Assembly: GCA_963776195.1 (NCBI GenBank)
Contig: CAVZMO010000044.1
Location: forward strand, 1 to 64,000
DNA from: CAVZMO01 sp963776195
Lineage (GTDB): Bacteria; Nitrospirota; Thermodesulfovibrionia; Thermodesulfovibrionales; SM23-35
Reading direction: 5' to 3'
DNA length: 64,000 bases
Shown here: one piece after another, positions 16,446-27,021 of the stretch
Numbering within the stretch: the stretch's first letter is position 1
Layout: each line of letters starts with the position of its first letter
Translations under genes and position numbers: made by a program
Notes under the pieces: generated by a model
The model's database searches: none
What the model was told of the DNA's origin: nothing
The model's input: only the letters and a program-made list of their open reading frames with translations

Positions 16446-17381
16446 TTAATACCCGAGGCGAAAAACGGTTTCATCGAGCTTCTGTGGCAAGGCATCCTCT
16501 GCAGCAGAACCTGCGCGGGGAGTTGAAACTTTATGAGATCTCGCGATTACGATGAAAGTGCCTTCACAAGTGATCCCGATATCGGCAATGAATTCTTTTG
16601 CAGGGGAGACATCGATATACCGCTGCCCTATTCTCTCGCTGACTGCAATATCAAAATAGCTGCTCTCATCAATACGATTGAAGTCCATACCGGTGCCCTC
16701 ACATACCCTGATAGTCAGGTCGCCTTCGTACATTTCCATGGTGTCTTCCCTCACTTCCCAAAAAACAAAGAGTTTATGGGGATCAACGGGCATGGCCGTG
16801 ATATCATTTTCTCCATATTCTGACGGAAGTATTTCCGATGGTATCTGTTGACTTTTTTCCCCGTTGCCGGGATGATCTTTTTCTTTACTCTTCCCTTTGA
16901 CTTTTTTCTTCGGTATTTTAGTAAATTTTTTTGCTTCTAATTCTTTTGCTGTTTCACGGGCGTACTTCTTCACAGCCTTTTCAGCTGTTTTCGCTGTCTT
17001 CTGCTTTACCTCAACCTTGGCCTTTTTGAAAGGCTTCGCTGCAACTTTTTTACCGGCTGCCACTTTTTTTGAGGTGGTTAGAGAGACTTTTTTCTTTCTT
17101 TCCGCAGTCGGCTTCTCTGAAGCTTTTTTTGTTTTCGCTTTTTCTTTCTCCTTACTTGAAGTCCTCGCAGATTTTTTCTCTGCTTTCACCGCAGTTTTTA
17201 TATCAACTTTAACCTCAGCCTTGGCCCTCTTCTTTTCTGCTTTTTTCGGCTTGACCTTTTTGACCTTTTCCTTTTTGGCAATTCTCTCTCCAGGAGATCC
17301 AGGGACTACCGTAATCTTTTCCCCTGTTGCTTTATTCTTTGACCGCTCGGAAATTCCTTTGGCAGATGTCTTCCTCTTCAT
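16446..17381 (-). CDS. Lysine/alanine-rich protein with C-terminal DUF4912 domain
   Basis: 311 residues. The first 180 are a low-complexity Lys/Ala/Glu-rich stretch (AKPFKKAKVEVKQ type) resembling histone H1-like tails. The C-terminal 110 residues contain the DUF4912 signature LPSEYGENDITAMPVDPHKLFVFWEV and a beta-rich remainder (YFDIAVSERIGQRYIDV). DUF4912 function is not established. The basic tail suggests binding to nucleic acid or another polyanion, an inference only. No signal peptide. It lies upstream of the porin and downstream of polA on the same strand, probably transcribed separately. Confidence 0.85.
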   Translation of the reverse strand: MKRKTSAKGISERSKNKATGEKITVVPGSPGERIAKKEKVKKVKPKKAEKKRAKAEVKVDIKTAVKAEKKSARTSSKEKEKAKTKKASEKPTAERKKKVSLTTSKKVAAGKKVAAKPFKKAKVEVKQKTAKTAEKAVKKYARETAKELEAKKFTKIPKKKVKGKSKEKDHPGNGEKSQQIPSEILPSEYGENDITAMPVDPHKLFVFWEVREDTMEMYEGDLTIRVCEGTGMDFNRIDESSYFDIAVSERIGQRYIDVSPAKEFIADIGITCEGTFIVIARSHKVSTPRAGSAAEDALPQKLDETVFRLGY

Positions 17382-17446
17382 ATCCCTTCCTTAAGGCCAT
17401 ATTTTACCCGAAATCAAATGAAGTTAAAAGCAATGTTTAACTTTAC

Positions 17447-20089
17447 TCAATGCGCTTCTGCCCAGTTTTTTCCAAAATTGATATCCACCTTCAAAGGAAC
17501 GGAAAGGGCCATGACACCTTCCATCTCTTGTTGAACGATATTTTTTAAGGTTTCAACCTCGGCTGCCGGGAGCTCGAACAAAAGCTCGTCGTGGACCTGA
17601 AGAATCATCCTTGCCCTCAGGGCCTTCTCCTTGAATTCCCTGGATATATTAATCATCGCTATTTTGATGATGTCGGCGGCTGTTCCCTGAATGGGAGAAT
17701 TAATCGCAAGCCTTTCTCCCAGTTGTCGCACCGTTGCGTTTTTGCTCTTGATTTCCGGAACTGCGCGCTTCCTCCCGAACAGAGTGGACACATACCCTTT
17801 GTCCCTTGCCTCATCCAGGCTTTTCCCGATATAAGCCTTAACTCCGGGATGCCTCTGAAAATACTGCTCTATGTATCTCTTCGCTTCCTCTCTCGATATA
17901 CTGAGTGTTTCGGATAATCCGAAAGGGGATATCCCGTAAATAACCCCGAAGTTGACCGTCTTTGCGATCCTTCTCATTTCAGACGTTACTTTGTCTGTCG
18001 GAATGTTGAAGATTTCAGCAGCTGTCCTTGTGTGCACGTCAAGGTTATTCCTGAAGGCATCGATGAGACCCTCATCACGGCTAAGATGGGCGAGCAGCCT
18101 CAATTCGACCTGTGAATAATCCGCAGAGAGAAGGAGATTATTTTCTTCGGCTATAAACGTCTCCCGCATGCGCCTGCCCCATTCCCCCTTAATCGGAATG
18201 TTCTGCAGATTCGGTTCGCTGCTGCTTAATCTTCCCGTGGAGGTCACGGTCTGGTTAAATGATGTATGAATTCGCCCCGTCTTTGAATTGATCAACCCCG
18301 GAAGCACGTCGATATACGTCGTTTTCAGTTTCGTCAGGCTTCTGTAATTGAGGATCTCACGGGGCAGTTCATGGGTTGCTGCCAGTTCTTCGAGCACACC
18401 CATCCCGGTGGAGAATCCGGTCTTCGTCCTCTTTCCCGGCTGAAATCCGAGGCTGTGAAACAAAACCCTGCTCAGCTGTTTTGGAGAGTTGATATTGAAT
18501 TCTTCCCCGGCCAGGAAATAAATCCTCCTGGTCATACCTTCAAGCTCCCTCTCAAGTTCCTTTGAAATATCTTCAAGCTTATGCAAATCAACCTTCACAC
18601 CCGCCATCTCCAGATCGGCAAGGACATAAATCAGGGGCATTTCTATAGTGAAATAGAGGTCTTCCAGGTTATGTTCTTTCAGCTTGGTAAAGAGTACCTG
18701 CTTAAGCGCAAAACTAAGGTGGGCATCGTCGCACGCGTAGGGGGCAGCCTCCTCAAGAGGGACCTCTGAAAAAGAGCCTCTCTTCCTGATTATTTCCGTG
18801 AAGGTTTTCTTTCGGTATGATAGGTATTCCAGCGCAACCTCTTCAAGACTGTGGTTTGGCTTGTTCGGGTTGATAAGGTATGATGCGACCATCGTATCGT
18901 AGAGCGTCCCTTTCACGTTGATGCCGTCCTGCTTCAGGATTATCATGTCGTATTTGAGGTTATGTCCTATCTTTGCGATCTTCTCCTGTTCAAGGACAGG
19001 AGCAAGAATTGCCCCGAGGTCGGATTTTTTTATCTGTGCGGGCACCCCGGGATATGAGTGAGAGACAGGTATGTAAAACGCCCTGCCTTTCTCAACCGAT
19101 AACGCCAGGCCGACAAGGGAACCGGCCACAGGGTCCCTGCTTGTCGCTTCGATATCGAAAGCAAACTCTTCTTTTATTAGTGATATTATTGCCCGCACTC
19201 TTTCTTTATCGAATATTGTTTCATAGCTTGCTTCGCTTGACATCGCTGATGGGACCAGCTTCATCAGGCTTCCGAACTCGAACTCCCTTAACAGAGACAA
19301 AAACGAGATCCAGTCAGCCTCCCTCAACCGGAACTCTTCTATGTCAAAATCAATAGGCACCGATACATCGAGAGTCGCGAGCTGTTTGCTTAATCTCACC
19401 TTGTCCGCGTTCTCGGAAACGAGGAGTCTCAACCTTTCTTTTTTTATTCCCTCCGGATGCCCGAGGAGGTCTTCGATGCTATCAAATTGAGAAAGAAGTT
19501 CCTTTGCCGTCTTTTCACCGACCCCTTTAATACCGGGGATATTGTCGACGGCGTCTCCCGTCAACGCCATAAACTCCGTGATTCTTTCCGGACCGACACC
19601 ATATTTTTCTCTGACGAACTGTTCGTCGAGGACCCTGTCTTTCATCGGATCGTATATCTTCAACTTTTGATCGACAAGCTGGAGCATATCTTTGTCGGCG
19701 GTCACAATGAATACATCCAGTCCCCGGGCTGCAGCCTTTTTTGCGATCGTGCCCAGAATGTCATCCGCTTCATATCCGGGCATCTCGAATATCGGTATGT
19801 TAAAGGCAGAAATCATCCTTCTGATATGGGGAATCTGCTCGATGAGGTCCCGGGGCGCCTCAGGCCTGTGGGCTTTATATTCCTCATAAATCCTGTGCCG
19901 CTCTGTTGGGACGGGAGAATCAAAGGACACGACGATACCATCGGGCTTCTTCTCCCTTATTATCTTAAGGAGCATATTCGTGAAACCGTAGACCGCATTC
20001 GTGGGAATACCTTTCGAGGTTGTAAGCCCTTTAATGGCATAATAGGCCCGATATACGTAGGAATTGCCGTCGATAAGATAAAGGTTCAC
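17447..20089 (-). CDS. polA: DNA polymerase I
   Basis: 880 residues, complete three-domain enzyme for Okazaki fragment processing and repair. The 5'-3' exonuclease part (1-290) has YRAYYAIKG and the Asp-rich sites (GYEADDILG, TADKDMLQL). The 3'-5' proofreading part looks active: FAFDIEATS (Exo I), HNLKYD (Exo II), YACDDA (Exo III). The polymerase part has motif A SADYSQVELR, motif B RRIAKTVNFGVIYG and motif C QVHDELLFE. Start MNLYLIDGNSYVYRAYYAI is typical. No frameshift over 2.6 kb, in contrast to the genes downstream in the window. Confidence 0.97.
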   Translation of the reverse strand: MNLYLIDGNSYVYRAYYAIKGLTTSKGIPTNAVYGFTNMLLKIIREKKPDGIVVSFDSPVPTERHRIYEEYKAHRPEAPRDLIEQIPHIRRMISAFNIPIFEMPGYEADDILGTIAKKAAARGLDVFIVTADKDMLQLVDQKLKIYDPMKDRVLDEQFVREKYGVGPERITEFMALTGDAVDNIPGIKGVGEKTAKELLSQFDSIEDLLGHPEGIKKERLRLLVSENADKVRLSKQLATLDVSVPIDFDIEEFRLREADWISFLSLLREFEFGSLMKLVPSAMSSEASYETIFDKERVRAIISLIKEEFAFDIEATSRDPVAGSLVGLALSVEKGRAFYIPVSHSYPGVPAQIKKSDLGAILAPVLEQEKIAKIGHNLKYDMIILKQDGINVKGTLYDTMVASYLINPNKPNHSLEEVALEYLSYRKKTFTEIIRKRGSFSEVPLEEAAPYACDDAHLSFALKQVLFTKLKEHNLEDLYFTIEMPLIYVLADLEMAGVKVDLHKLEDISKELERELEGMTRRIYFLAGEEFNINSPKQLSRVLFHSLGFQPGKRTKTGFSTGMGVLEELAATHELPREILNYRSLTKLKTTYIDVLPGLINSKTGRIHTSFNQTVTSTGRLSSSEPNLQNIPIKGEWGRRMRETFIAEENNLLLSADYSQVELRLLAHLSRDEGLIDAFRNNLDVHTRTAAEIFNIPTDKVTSEMRRIAKTVNFGVIYGISPFGLSETLSISREEAKRYIEQYFQRHPGVKAYIGKSLDEARDKGYVSTLFGRKRAVPEIKSKNATVRQLGERLAINSPIQGTAADIIKIAMINISREFKEKALRARMILQVHDELLFELPAAEVETLKNIVQQEMEGVMALSVPLKVDINFGKNWAEAH

Positions 20090-20258
20090 AGAAGATTATA
20101 CCCTAAAATCTCGATGAAAGGGGCATATGGCCTGCAAAAGAGGGAGATACAAAATCACTGTCCAAAAAATTACTGAGATAGAAAATGCACGATGTCCCTC
20201 ATTTCAATTACGGTATTGGAAATGCTGTCTCTCTTACTCAATTACTTATTCCCTCAAA

Positions 20259-20288
20259 TTGACAAAGCTTTCATGCGTATTTTACAGT
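20259..20288 (+). promoter_or_regulatory. Sigma70-like promoter upstream of tig-clpP-clpX
   Basis: TTGACA (20259-20264) and TACAGT (20283-20288) are spaced 18 nt, about 25 nt before the tig start. AGGAGGG follows at 20302-20308 as the ribosome binding site. Confidence 0.55.
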
Positions 20289-20312
20289 AAGATAAATATT
20301 TAGGAGGGCAAT

Positions 20313-21637
20313 TTGCTTAAATCGGTAGAAGATATCAATACGACAAAAAAGCGTCTCAGGATAGAGATACCTTCGGATATGATCGAAGGAGAGATAAAAA
20401 CTTCCCTTGAGCAACTCAGGCAGAGAGCCAAAATCCCGGGCTTCAGACCGGGGAAAGCGCCGGTCACTCTGATCGAAAAACGTTTCGGGAAAGAGGTCGA
20501 GGGCGAGGTGCTCGAAAGGATCATTCCGGAACAATTAGGCAGCGCGATCAAAGAGGCCGCTCTCACCCCGATAACGATGCCGGTATTGGAGGAAGAGTTC
20601 CAGTTTACACGGAACAACCCTATTGTTTTATCGGTCATAGTCGAGGTCGTACCGAAAATCGAGAACCTCGATTATGAGAAGATGTCGGTAAAGGATATTC
20701 CTGTGGAGGTTGAAGAATCCGATGTGGAAGATACCCTGAAAAGACTCCGGGAACAAAAAGCTGTTTATGAGGTCGCCGATAAAGCAATAGAGATGGACGA
20801 TTTTGTCAGCTTTGAATACGCCGACAGCGAGATAGAAGGAGGAGATGTCCCTGCTGCAAAAGAGATAATCTCAAAGATGGGCAACGAGATATTCCCCCCG
20901 ACCTCATGGAAAAAGTGATAGGCAGGCAAAAAGGCGATATTATCGAGTTTACGACCACTTTCGATGAGATGAAATCGAAGGAAATCGCGGGGAAAACCGT
21001 AAAAATAAAGGTTATGATAAGCGAGGTGAAGAAAAAAACCTTGCCGGCGATGGATGATGAATTCGCGAAAGATCTCGGGTTCGAAAACATTGCTGAATTG
21101 AGAGAGAAATTAAGAGAAAAGATATATACGACCAAGAAGGAGCATCTCCGGAAAATACAGAAGGCCCAGATCGTCAATAAACTGGTCGAAGCCAACAACT
21201 TTGAAGTGCCGGAGGTCCTTTTAGAGAAAGAGTTGAATGCCCTGTCGCTGCAGAAAAGCATTGATGTCAAAGAGGATGCGGAGCCCGTTGATTCCACACA
21301 GGATGACCCGGAGACAGCGCCGGAGGCGGACAGTTCGGGACAGAAAAAAGAAGAAGACCCGCAGGAATTAAGACAAAGGGCGTCGAGAAACGTCCAGGCC
21401 GCTTTAATCATCGATGCCATAGGTCAGAAAGAGGGCGTTATCGTATCGGATAACGAGGTTGATGAACGGATATCATCCATAGCGAAGAGGCTTTCGGCAA
21501 CGCCGGAGGCTGTGCGGAATTTCTATGAATATCGGGGAGGCTCACTCGAAAACCTGAGGCACTCGATCTATGAAGAGAAAGTTATGGACATACTCCTTTC
21601 CAAGGCCATTATCGAAAAAGAGAATAAAGGAGAATAA
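20313..21637 (+). CDS. tig: Trigger factor, one frameshift
   Basis: Ribosome-bound chaperone and peptidyl-prolyl isomerase. N-terminal ribosome-binding signature: IPGFRPGKAPVTLIEKRFG. The PPIase/FKBP part follows, then the C-terminal helical arms (REKLREKIYTTKKEHLRKIQKAQIVNKL). Start is TTG at 20313, directly after AGGAGGGC. The frame breaks in the C run at 20893-20898: adding one C joins EIISKMGNEIFPP to DLMEKVIGRQKGDIIEF, the second half. An acidic low-complexity insert (DDPETAPEADSS) sits in the C-terminal domain. Genuine order tig-clpP-clpX follows with the clpP ATG directly after the stop. Confidence 0.93.
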
Positions 21638-22240
21638 ATGAGCGTCATTCCTATTGTTATAGAACAGACCGGCCGTTCAGAGAGGGCCTATGATATTTAC
21701 TCAAGGCTTCTCAAAGACAGGATCATCTTTATGGGCACCGCCATAGATGATAATGTTGCGAACATTGTCATCGCCCAGTTGCTGTTTCTTCAGACGGAAG
21801 ACCCCGAGAAGGATATCCATTTGTATGTTAATTCACCGGGCGGCGTCGTGTCCTCAGGGCTGGCTATATACGACACTATGCAGTACGTAAAACCCGATAT
21901 CGCAACTTACTGCATCGGGCAGGCTGCAAGCATGGGCGCACTTCTCCTTGGAGCAGGCACAAAAGGCAAGAGATTTGCCCTGCCTCATTCGAGGATCATG
22001 CTGCACCAACCCATGGGCGGGTTCCATGGACAGGCCACCGATATAGAAATCCACGCCCGGGAGATACTGAAGATGAAGGACACCTTAAACAAGATCCTCT
22101 CCTTTCATACCGGCCAACCTATCGAAAAGATACAGTCCGATACAGACAGGGATTTCTTTATGTCGGGAGATGAAGCGAAAGAATACGGTATCGTCGACGA
22201 AGTCATCGGCAGTATTAAGGAGAGGAGGCATCGTGGCTAA
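21638..22240 (+). CDS. clpP: ATP-dependent Clp protease proteolytic subunit
   Basis: 200 residues, serine protease that forms the two-ring ClpP chamber. The triad is Ser98 (GQAASMG), His123 (IMLHQPMGG) and Asp172 (DTDRDFF). Short propeptide-like N-terminus MSVIPIVIEQTGRSERAYDIYSRLL. Starts directly at the tig stop and overlaps the clpX start by 8 nt, so the three genes form one translationally coupled unit. Confidence 0.98.
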   Translation: MSVIPIVIEQTGRSERAYDIYSRLLKDRIIFMGTAIDDNVANIVIAQLLFLQTEDPEKDIHLYVNSPGGVVSSGLAIYDTMQYVKPDIATYCIGQAASMGALLLGAGTKGKRFALPHSRIMLHQPMGGFHGQATDIEIHAREILKMKDTLNKILSFHTGQPIEKIQSDTDRDFFMSGDEAKEYGIVDEVIGSIKERRHRG

Positions 22241-23474
22241 GAAAGACGAGAACGCACTGAAATGCTCGTTCTGTGGTAAGGGACATAATGAGGTGAAAAA
22301 ACTCATTGCAGGCCCTACGGTCTATATATGCAATGAGTGCGTTGAGCTCTGTAACGAAATCATTGCGGACACACTCCAGGAAGAGGATAAGATCCCTTCC
22401 CTTCCGAAACTCCCAACTCCCAAGGAAATTCATCGGTTCCTGAACGATTATGTCATAGGCCAGGAAAGGGCAAAGAAAATATTATCGGTCGCTGTGCACA
22501 ATCACTATAAGAGGATTTACAACCCTGTGGAATCGGACGTCGAATTGCAAAAAAGCAACATACTTCTGATAGGTCCCACAGGTACCGGCAAGACCCTTTT
22601 TGCACAGACACTGGCAAAAATACTTGATGTCCCTTTTGCCATCGCTGATGCGACTACGCTTACGGAAGCGGGATATGTCGGAGAAGATGTGGAAAACATA
22701 ATCCTGAAATTACTGCAGGCAGCCGACTATGACACTGAGAAGGCGCAAAGAGGTATCATATACATTGACGAGATCGATAAGATAAGCAGAAAATCGGAGA
22801 ACCCTTCCATAACGAGGGATGTCTCCGGTGAAGGCGTGCAGCAGGCGCTCCTCAAACTGATCGAGGGGACCGTAGCGAATATACCGCCGCAAGGCGGCAG
22901 AAAACACCCTCAACAGGAGTATATTCAGGTTGACACGACTAAGATCCTCTTTATATGCGGCGGCGCCTTTACCGGCCTTGATACAATCGTTGAACAACGG
23001 CTGGGGAAGAAAACGGTTGGATTCAATTCCGACAGTGTTGCACGAAAAGAGAGGAATATCGGTGAAATATTCAGTCTTGTCGAACCCGAGGATCTCATAA
23101 AATACGGCCTCATCCCGGAGTTTATCGGGAGAATGCCCGTTGTAGCGGCACTGGATGAACTTGACCAAGCCGTTTTGATAAAAATATTGACAGAGCCGAA
23201 AAATGCGCTCATGAAGCAATATCAGAAGCTTCTCTCCTTTGACGACGTCAGGCTCAAGTTCACCGACGGAGCACTCTCTGCGATAGCAAAAAAGGCGATG
23301 AAGAAAAAGTCGGGCGCAAGAGGGTTGAGATCTATCCTTGAAGAGATAATGCTCGATGTGATGTACGAAATCCCGTCACAAAAAGAGATTAAGGATTGTC
23401 TGATAACGGAAGATACCGTTGTGAAAAATGAAAAACCTATCCTGATCTTCGAGAAGCAGGCAGAGACGGCGTAA
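22233..23474 (+). CDS. clpX: ATP-dependent Clp protease ATPase subunit ClpX
   Basis: 413 residues. N-terminal zinc-binding domain with four cysteines (CSFCGK...ICNEC), Walker A GPTGTGKT, Walker B IIYIDEIDKI, sensor 1 and the C-terminal AAA lid (KKKSGARGLRSILEE) with arginine sensor. It unfolds substrates for ClpP. The start is GTG at 22233, preceded by AAGGAGAGGAGG, giving VAKKDENALKCSFC; longer starts in this frame overlap clpP too far. No frame disruption. Confidence 0.97.
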   Translation: MAKKDENALKCSFCGKGHNEVKKLIAGPTVYICNECVELCNEIIADTLQEEDKIPSLPKLPTPKEIHRFLNDYVIGQERAKKILSVAVHNHYKRIYNPVESDVELQKSNILLIGPTGTGKTLFAQTLAKILDVPFAIADATTLTEAGYVGEDVENIILKLLQAADYDTEKAQRGIIYIDEIDKISRKSENPSITRDVSGEGVQQALLKLIEGTVANIPPQGGRKHPQQEYIQVDTTKILFICGGAFTGLDTIVEQRLGKKTVGFNSDSVARKERNIGEIFSLVEPEDLIKYGLIPEFIGRMPVVAALDELDQAVLIKILTEPKNALMKQYQKLLSFDDVRLKFTDGALSAIAKKAMKKKSGARGLRSILEEIMLDVMYEIPSQKEIKDCLITEDTVVKNEKPILIFEKQAETA

Positions 23475-23515
23475 AGAAAATCCGGCGAGGATCATAAGTA
23501 AGCCATATAATCCGT

Positions 23516-23590
23516 GTCATTGCGAGGTCGCTTCTACCGGTGTTATCTCGTCTTCCGAAGTTGAGATTACGTAGTTTCACTTGCAATGAC
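23516..23590. repeat. REP-like palindromic repeat
   Basis: About 75 nt bounded by GTCATTGCGAGG and GCAATGAC, i.e. inverted ends GTCATTGC/GCAATGAC, in the short gap between clpX and the convergent DUF721 gene. Such elements are common between genes in many bacteria and could also act as a bidirectional transcription end. Confidence 0.65.
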
Positions 23591-23604
23591 AATTTTTTTT
23601 GGAT

Positions 23605-24054
23605 TTAACTTATTTTGGTCTTTCCCGAGGTGATCGCTTTTTCCATAGTCAATTTCAAGGTCTCTTTCAGGCCTTCATCGCACATCTCGGCGACCGTCTC
23701 CCGGATAAAGGCCTGTTCCGCATCTGTGAGTTTCTTGACTTTCGCCTTTCGGCTCCCTGCTCCCGGTTTCACGTTTGCTGAAACCCTTCCGATCCTGAAA
23801 CGTATCGCGCTGACTCCATAGGGACTGAGTTTTCTTAAAATATCCCCTCTGAAAAAATTCAATTCCTGAAGCCAGACCGGTGAATCAACCGTCAGGAGGA
23901 GTTCACCCCGGGCCAACAGGGAAGGAGACATATGGTGTGACAGCGGTTCATGGAACAGGGCATTCCAATTCCTTTTAATCTCCGAGAGTCCTATACCGTC
24001 TTCGATGCCTAAATCTTTGATATATGCTTTCAGTAAGGAATCCGCCCTGTACAT
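23605..24054 (-). CDS. DciA-like DUF721 protein
   Basis: 149 residues with the DUF721 core: WNALFHEPLSHHMSPSLLARGELLLTVDSPVWLQELNFFRGDILRKL, then a basic linker and a C-terminal helix pair. The family includes DciA, the helicase loader/operator that interacts with DnaB in bacteria lacking DnaC; a role in replication is inferred from family only. Transcribed just after rpmB on the minus strand, 11 nt apart. Confidence 0.8.
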   Translation of the reverse strand: MYRADSLLKAYIKDLGIEDGIGLSEIKRNWNALFHEPLSHHMSPSLLARGELLLTVDSPVWLQELNFFRGDILRKLSPYGVSAIRFRIGRVSANVKPGAGSRKAKVKKLTDAEQAFIRETVAEMCDEGLKETLKLTMEKAITSGKTKIS

Positions 24055-24064
24055 TACCCGTTCA

Positions 24065-24253
24065 TTAAAAGGCTTTCTTGACTATTTTCGACCGCAGACA
24101 CCTGGTGCAGACAGCAACTTTCCGGATACCGTGATCCGTTATGATCCGCATCTTCTGCAGGTTGGGCATTACCACCCTCTTGGTCCTATTATTCGCATGG
24201 CTGACATTATTGCCGATAACCCTCTGCTTTCCGCACACAATGCAAATTGCCAT
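24065..24253 (-). CDS. rpmB: 50S ribosomal protein L28, zinc form
   Basis: 62 residues: CIVCGK at the start and CTRC near the end give four cysteines, the zinc-binding version of L28. Conserved VSHANNRTKRVVMPNLQ is present. AGGAGGTAACG precedes the ATG. Divergent from infB. Confidence 0.95.
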   Translation of the reverse strand: MAICIVCGKQRVIGNNVSHANNRTKRVVMPNLQKMRIITDHGIRKVAVCTRCLRSKIVKKAF

Positions 24254-24553
24254 ATCGTTACCTCCTTCTTCACTTTTTGAAAGCCCTGCTTTGGGCTCAG
24301 AAAAATATATATAGCGAGATCTTCAGAGACATCTTTGCTAATGCTTCAACCTTTTACGGGGTGCAGTCATTGCATTAAAAAGGTTCATTATGATAACATT
24401 TAAAAGCTATTGTTACAAGTGTAATCATGTTGAGCGGGGTTAGCACATCCCCCTATCGGTCGGAGACATATTTTTATTCTTTTCGATAGCCGGGGCATTC
24501 CTGTTCGGTTTATAATATTTTGAACTAATGAAGAACACACGGGTAAAGGATAT
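24254..24553. promoter_or_regulatory. Divergent intergenic region rpmB / infB
   Basis: 300 nt. A clear -10 box TATAAT lies at 24511-24516 on the plus strand, 38 nt before the infB start, with no matching -35. The rpmB promoter must be on the other strand. No gene is seen. Confidence 0.45.
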
Positions 24554-26896
24554 ATGTCAAAAATAAGAATTTATGAACTCGCAAAAAAGTTAGGAGTAGC
24601 CAACAAGATCATTCTGAACGAACTGTCGAAGCTCGGCATAGAAGGGAAGACCCATTCCTCGAGTATCGAACCCGAAGTCGCCCGGAAAATAGAAACGATG
24701 CTGCTCCAAAAGTCTGGTAAGCCATCCGGGAAAACTGCTCCGGTAAAAGAGGCGGTTACAAAAACTCTTCGGCCTCGGACAGAGAAATTGCAGGAGGAGC
24801 AACATGCGACGGAAGCTCCTCGTGAGGAGATTAAAACTGAAAGAGAGGAAACTGAAACCATCGTACCGGAAGAGAAGACGGAAAAAACATTGACCGCGCC
24901 CCTGGAGGAAGAAGAATTAAAAATTCCTGATAGGTTCAAAAAGGAAATGGAGACGGAGAAAATAGAAAAATTTAAGGCAAAACCGGGCATGCAGAGGGCC
25001 TTCCAGACCATCAGGAAGATCGAACCGAAAAGAGTTCATGATCAGAGGTCATTCAGGAGGGGTGGAAAGGGGAGACCCTTCCAGACAGATGACCGGAGAC
25101 CGCAGGCTCAGCTTATTGCACCGAGGAAAAAGACGTTGAAACTTCAGGAAGGCACCACGGTAAAAGAATTTGCCGAACTTATCAGTGTTAAGTTCTCCGA
25201 TGTTATAAAGAAATTTATGGAATTGGGATACATGCCCACAATAAATCAGCCCGTTGACGCCGACGCAGCCTTGTTAATCGCAGAAAATTTCGGGATAAAG
25301 GTCGAACTCGCGCCAATCGAAGAGGATACGGTCGATGTGGAAGCTCCTGAAGACCTCAGTAATTGTTACCGCGCCCTCCGGTTATCACCATAATGGGACA
25401 TGTCGACCACGGTAAAACATCATCTTCTTGATGCAATACGGGAGACAAAGGTTACAGAGACCGAGGCAGGCGGTATCACCCAGCATATAGGTGCATATAA
25501 AGTCAACCTTACCGGCAAGGACATCGTATTTCTCGATACGCCGGGGCATGAAGCGTTTACCGCTATGAGAGCGAGGGGGGCAAAGGTCACCGATATTGTT
25601 GTTCTCGTTGTTGCTGCTGATGACGGAGTTATGCCCCAGACCGTCGAGGCGATCAACCACGCAAAGGCTGCAAACGTGCCGATCGTAGTGGCTATAAACA
25701 AGATCGACAAGCCGGAGGCCAATGCTTCAAGGGTGAAGAATGAGCTTGCCGAGTACGGCATAATCTCTGAAGAATGGAGCGGCCAGAACATTTTCGTTGA
25801 AGTCTCCGCAAAAAAACGTATCGGCATAGAACGACTTCTCGAGATGATACTCCTTCAGGCAGAGGTCATGGAACTCAAGGCCAACCCTGATAAGCCTGCA
25901 CGGGGTACGATCATTGAGGCAAAGCTCGACAAAGGAAGAGGTCCCGTCGCGACGGTCCTCGTTCAATCCGGCTCACTGAAAGTCGGTGACGCATTCCTTG
26001 CCGGTATCCATGCGGGAAAAGTCAGGGCATTGATTGACGACAGCGGGAAAAGGATCAGCGAGGCCGGCCCTTCAACCCCTGTTGAAGTAATCGGGTTCTC
26101 GGATGTCCCGTCATCAGGAGATATCTTCACCGTCGTCGAAGATGAAAAGAGGGCAGACAGATAGCGCTCGCCAGGCAGCAGAAACAAAGACTTGCCGAGA
26201 TAGCAAGGACGAGAAAACTTACCCTCGATGAGACTCTATGCGAAAATAAAGGAAGGCGAGATAAGGGAATTGAACATCATTATAAAAGGTGACGTTCAGG
26301 GTTCGGTCGAGGCTATGAAAGACGCCCTTGAAAATATCAGTCACATCCTCAGGTAAAGGTGAAAGTCATTCATTCATCCGTCGGCGGCATAAACGAGTCG
26401 GACGTTATGCTTGCCACCGCTTCAAGCGCGATTATCATAGGATTCAGTGTAAGGCCTGAATTGAAGGCTTCCCAGGTGGCTGAAAAAGAAGGCGTTGATA
26501 TCAGGTTATATAATGTGATATACGAAGCCATTGAAGATGTAAAGAAGGCGCTCGAAGGACTTCTCGAACCCACGCTGAAAGAAAAAATCCTCGGAAGGGC
26601 GGAAGTCCGCCAGGTCTTTCCGATATCGAGGATCGGAACAGTCGCCGGATGTTATGTCCTCGACGGAACGATGAGCCGCGCAAGTGACGGCGTAAGGGTC
26701 ATCAGGGACAATATCGTTGCGTATACAGGCAAGATCAGTTCCCTGAAGAGATTCAAGGAAGATGCCAGAGAAGTCCAGGCCGGATATGAGTGCGGCATTA
26801 TGATAGAAAACTTCAATGATCTTAAAGGTCGGGGATATACTCGAAGATTTCATAATCGAAAAAATAGCCGGCAAAACTATAATAAATAAATTCTAA
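24554..26896 (+). CDS. infB: Translation initiation factor IF-2, at least five frameshifts
   Basis: All parts of IF-2 are present but in several frames. N-terminal IF2_N (MSKIRIYELAKKLGVANKIILNEL), charged linker, second N domain (VKEFAELISVKFSDVIKKFMELGY), G1 loop IMGHVDHGKT (in a different frame, 25385-25425), G2 to G5 (DTPGHEAFT, NKID), then domains II-IV (PISRIGTVAGCYVLDGTMSRA). Shifts are seen near 25365, 25420, 26155, 26235, 26345 and 26832; the first two cancel and cover just the P-loop. Context infB-rbfA-nrnA is the usual one, and no second infB is in the window, so sequence error is the likeliest cause. The last shift restores ...EDFIIEKIAGK and a stop at 26896. Confidence 0.9.
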
Positions 26897-27015
26897 TCTT
26901 CAAAATTCGAAACCCTGAAATCAAAATCAAAATTCGAATATCAAAACTTTTTTATTTTTATCGTTTGAATTTAAGATTTGTTTAGGATTTCGATATTGGG
27001 ATTTGGACTTTTGAG
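26892..27015. repeat. AT-rich low-complexity inverted repeat between infB and rbfA
   Basis: Built of variants of TTCAAAATTC and ATCAAAATC on the left and, inverted, TTGTTTAGGATTT and GATATTGGGATTTGG on the right, around a T-rich centre. The 13-mer at 26978-26990 recurs in inverted orientation at 44381-44393. It belongs to a repeat family also seen inside hemC and purL. Confidence 0.6.
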
Positions 27016-27021
27016 GTAATC

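Noticed and set aside
24005..24280. Plus-strand frame over the rpmB and DUF721 starts
   Set aside because: It is antisense to L28, which is certain, and has no coding features of its own.
25385..25425. IF-2 lacking its P loop as a real regulatory variant
   Set aside because: The GHVDHGKT codons are present in a shifted frame, framed by two cancelling single-base shifts, which points to sequence error.
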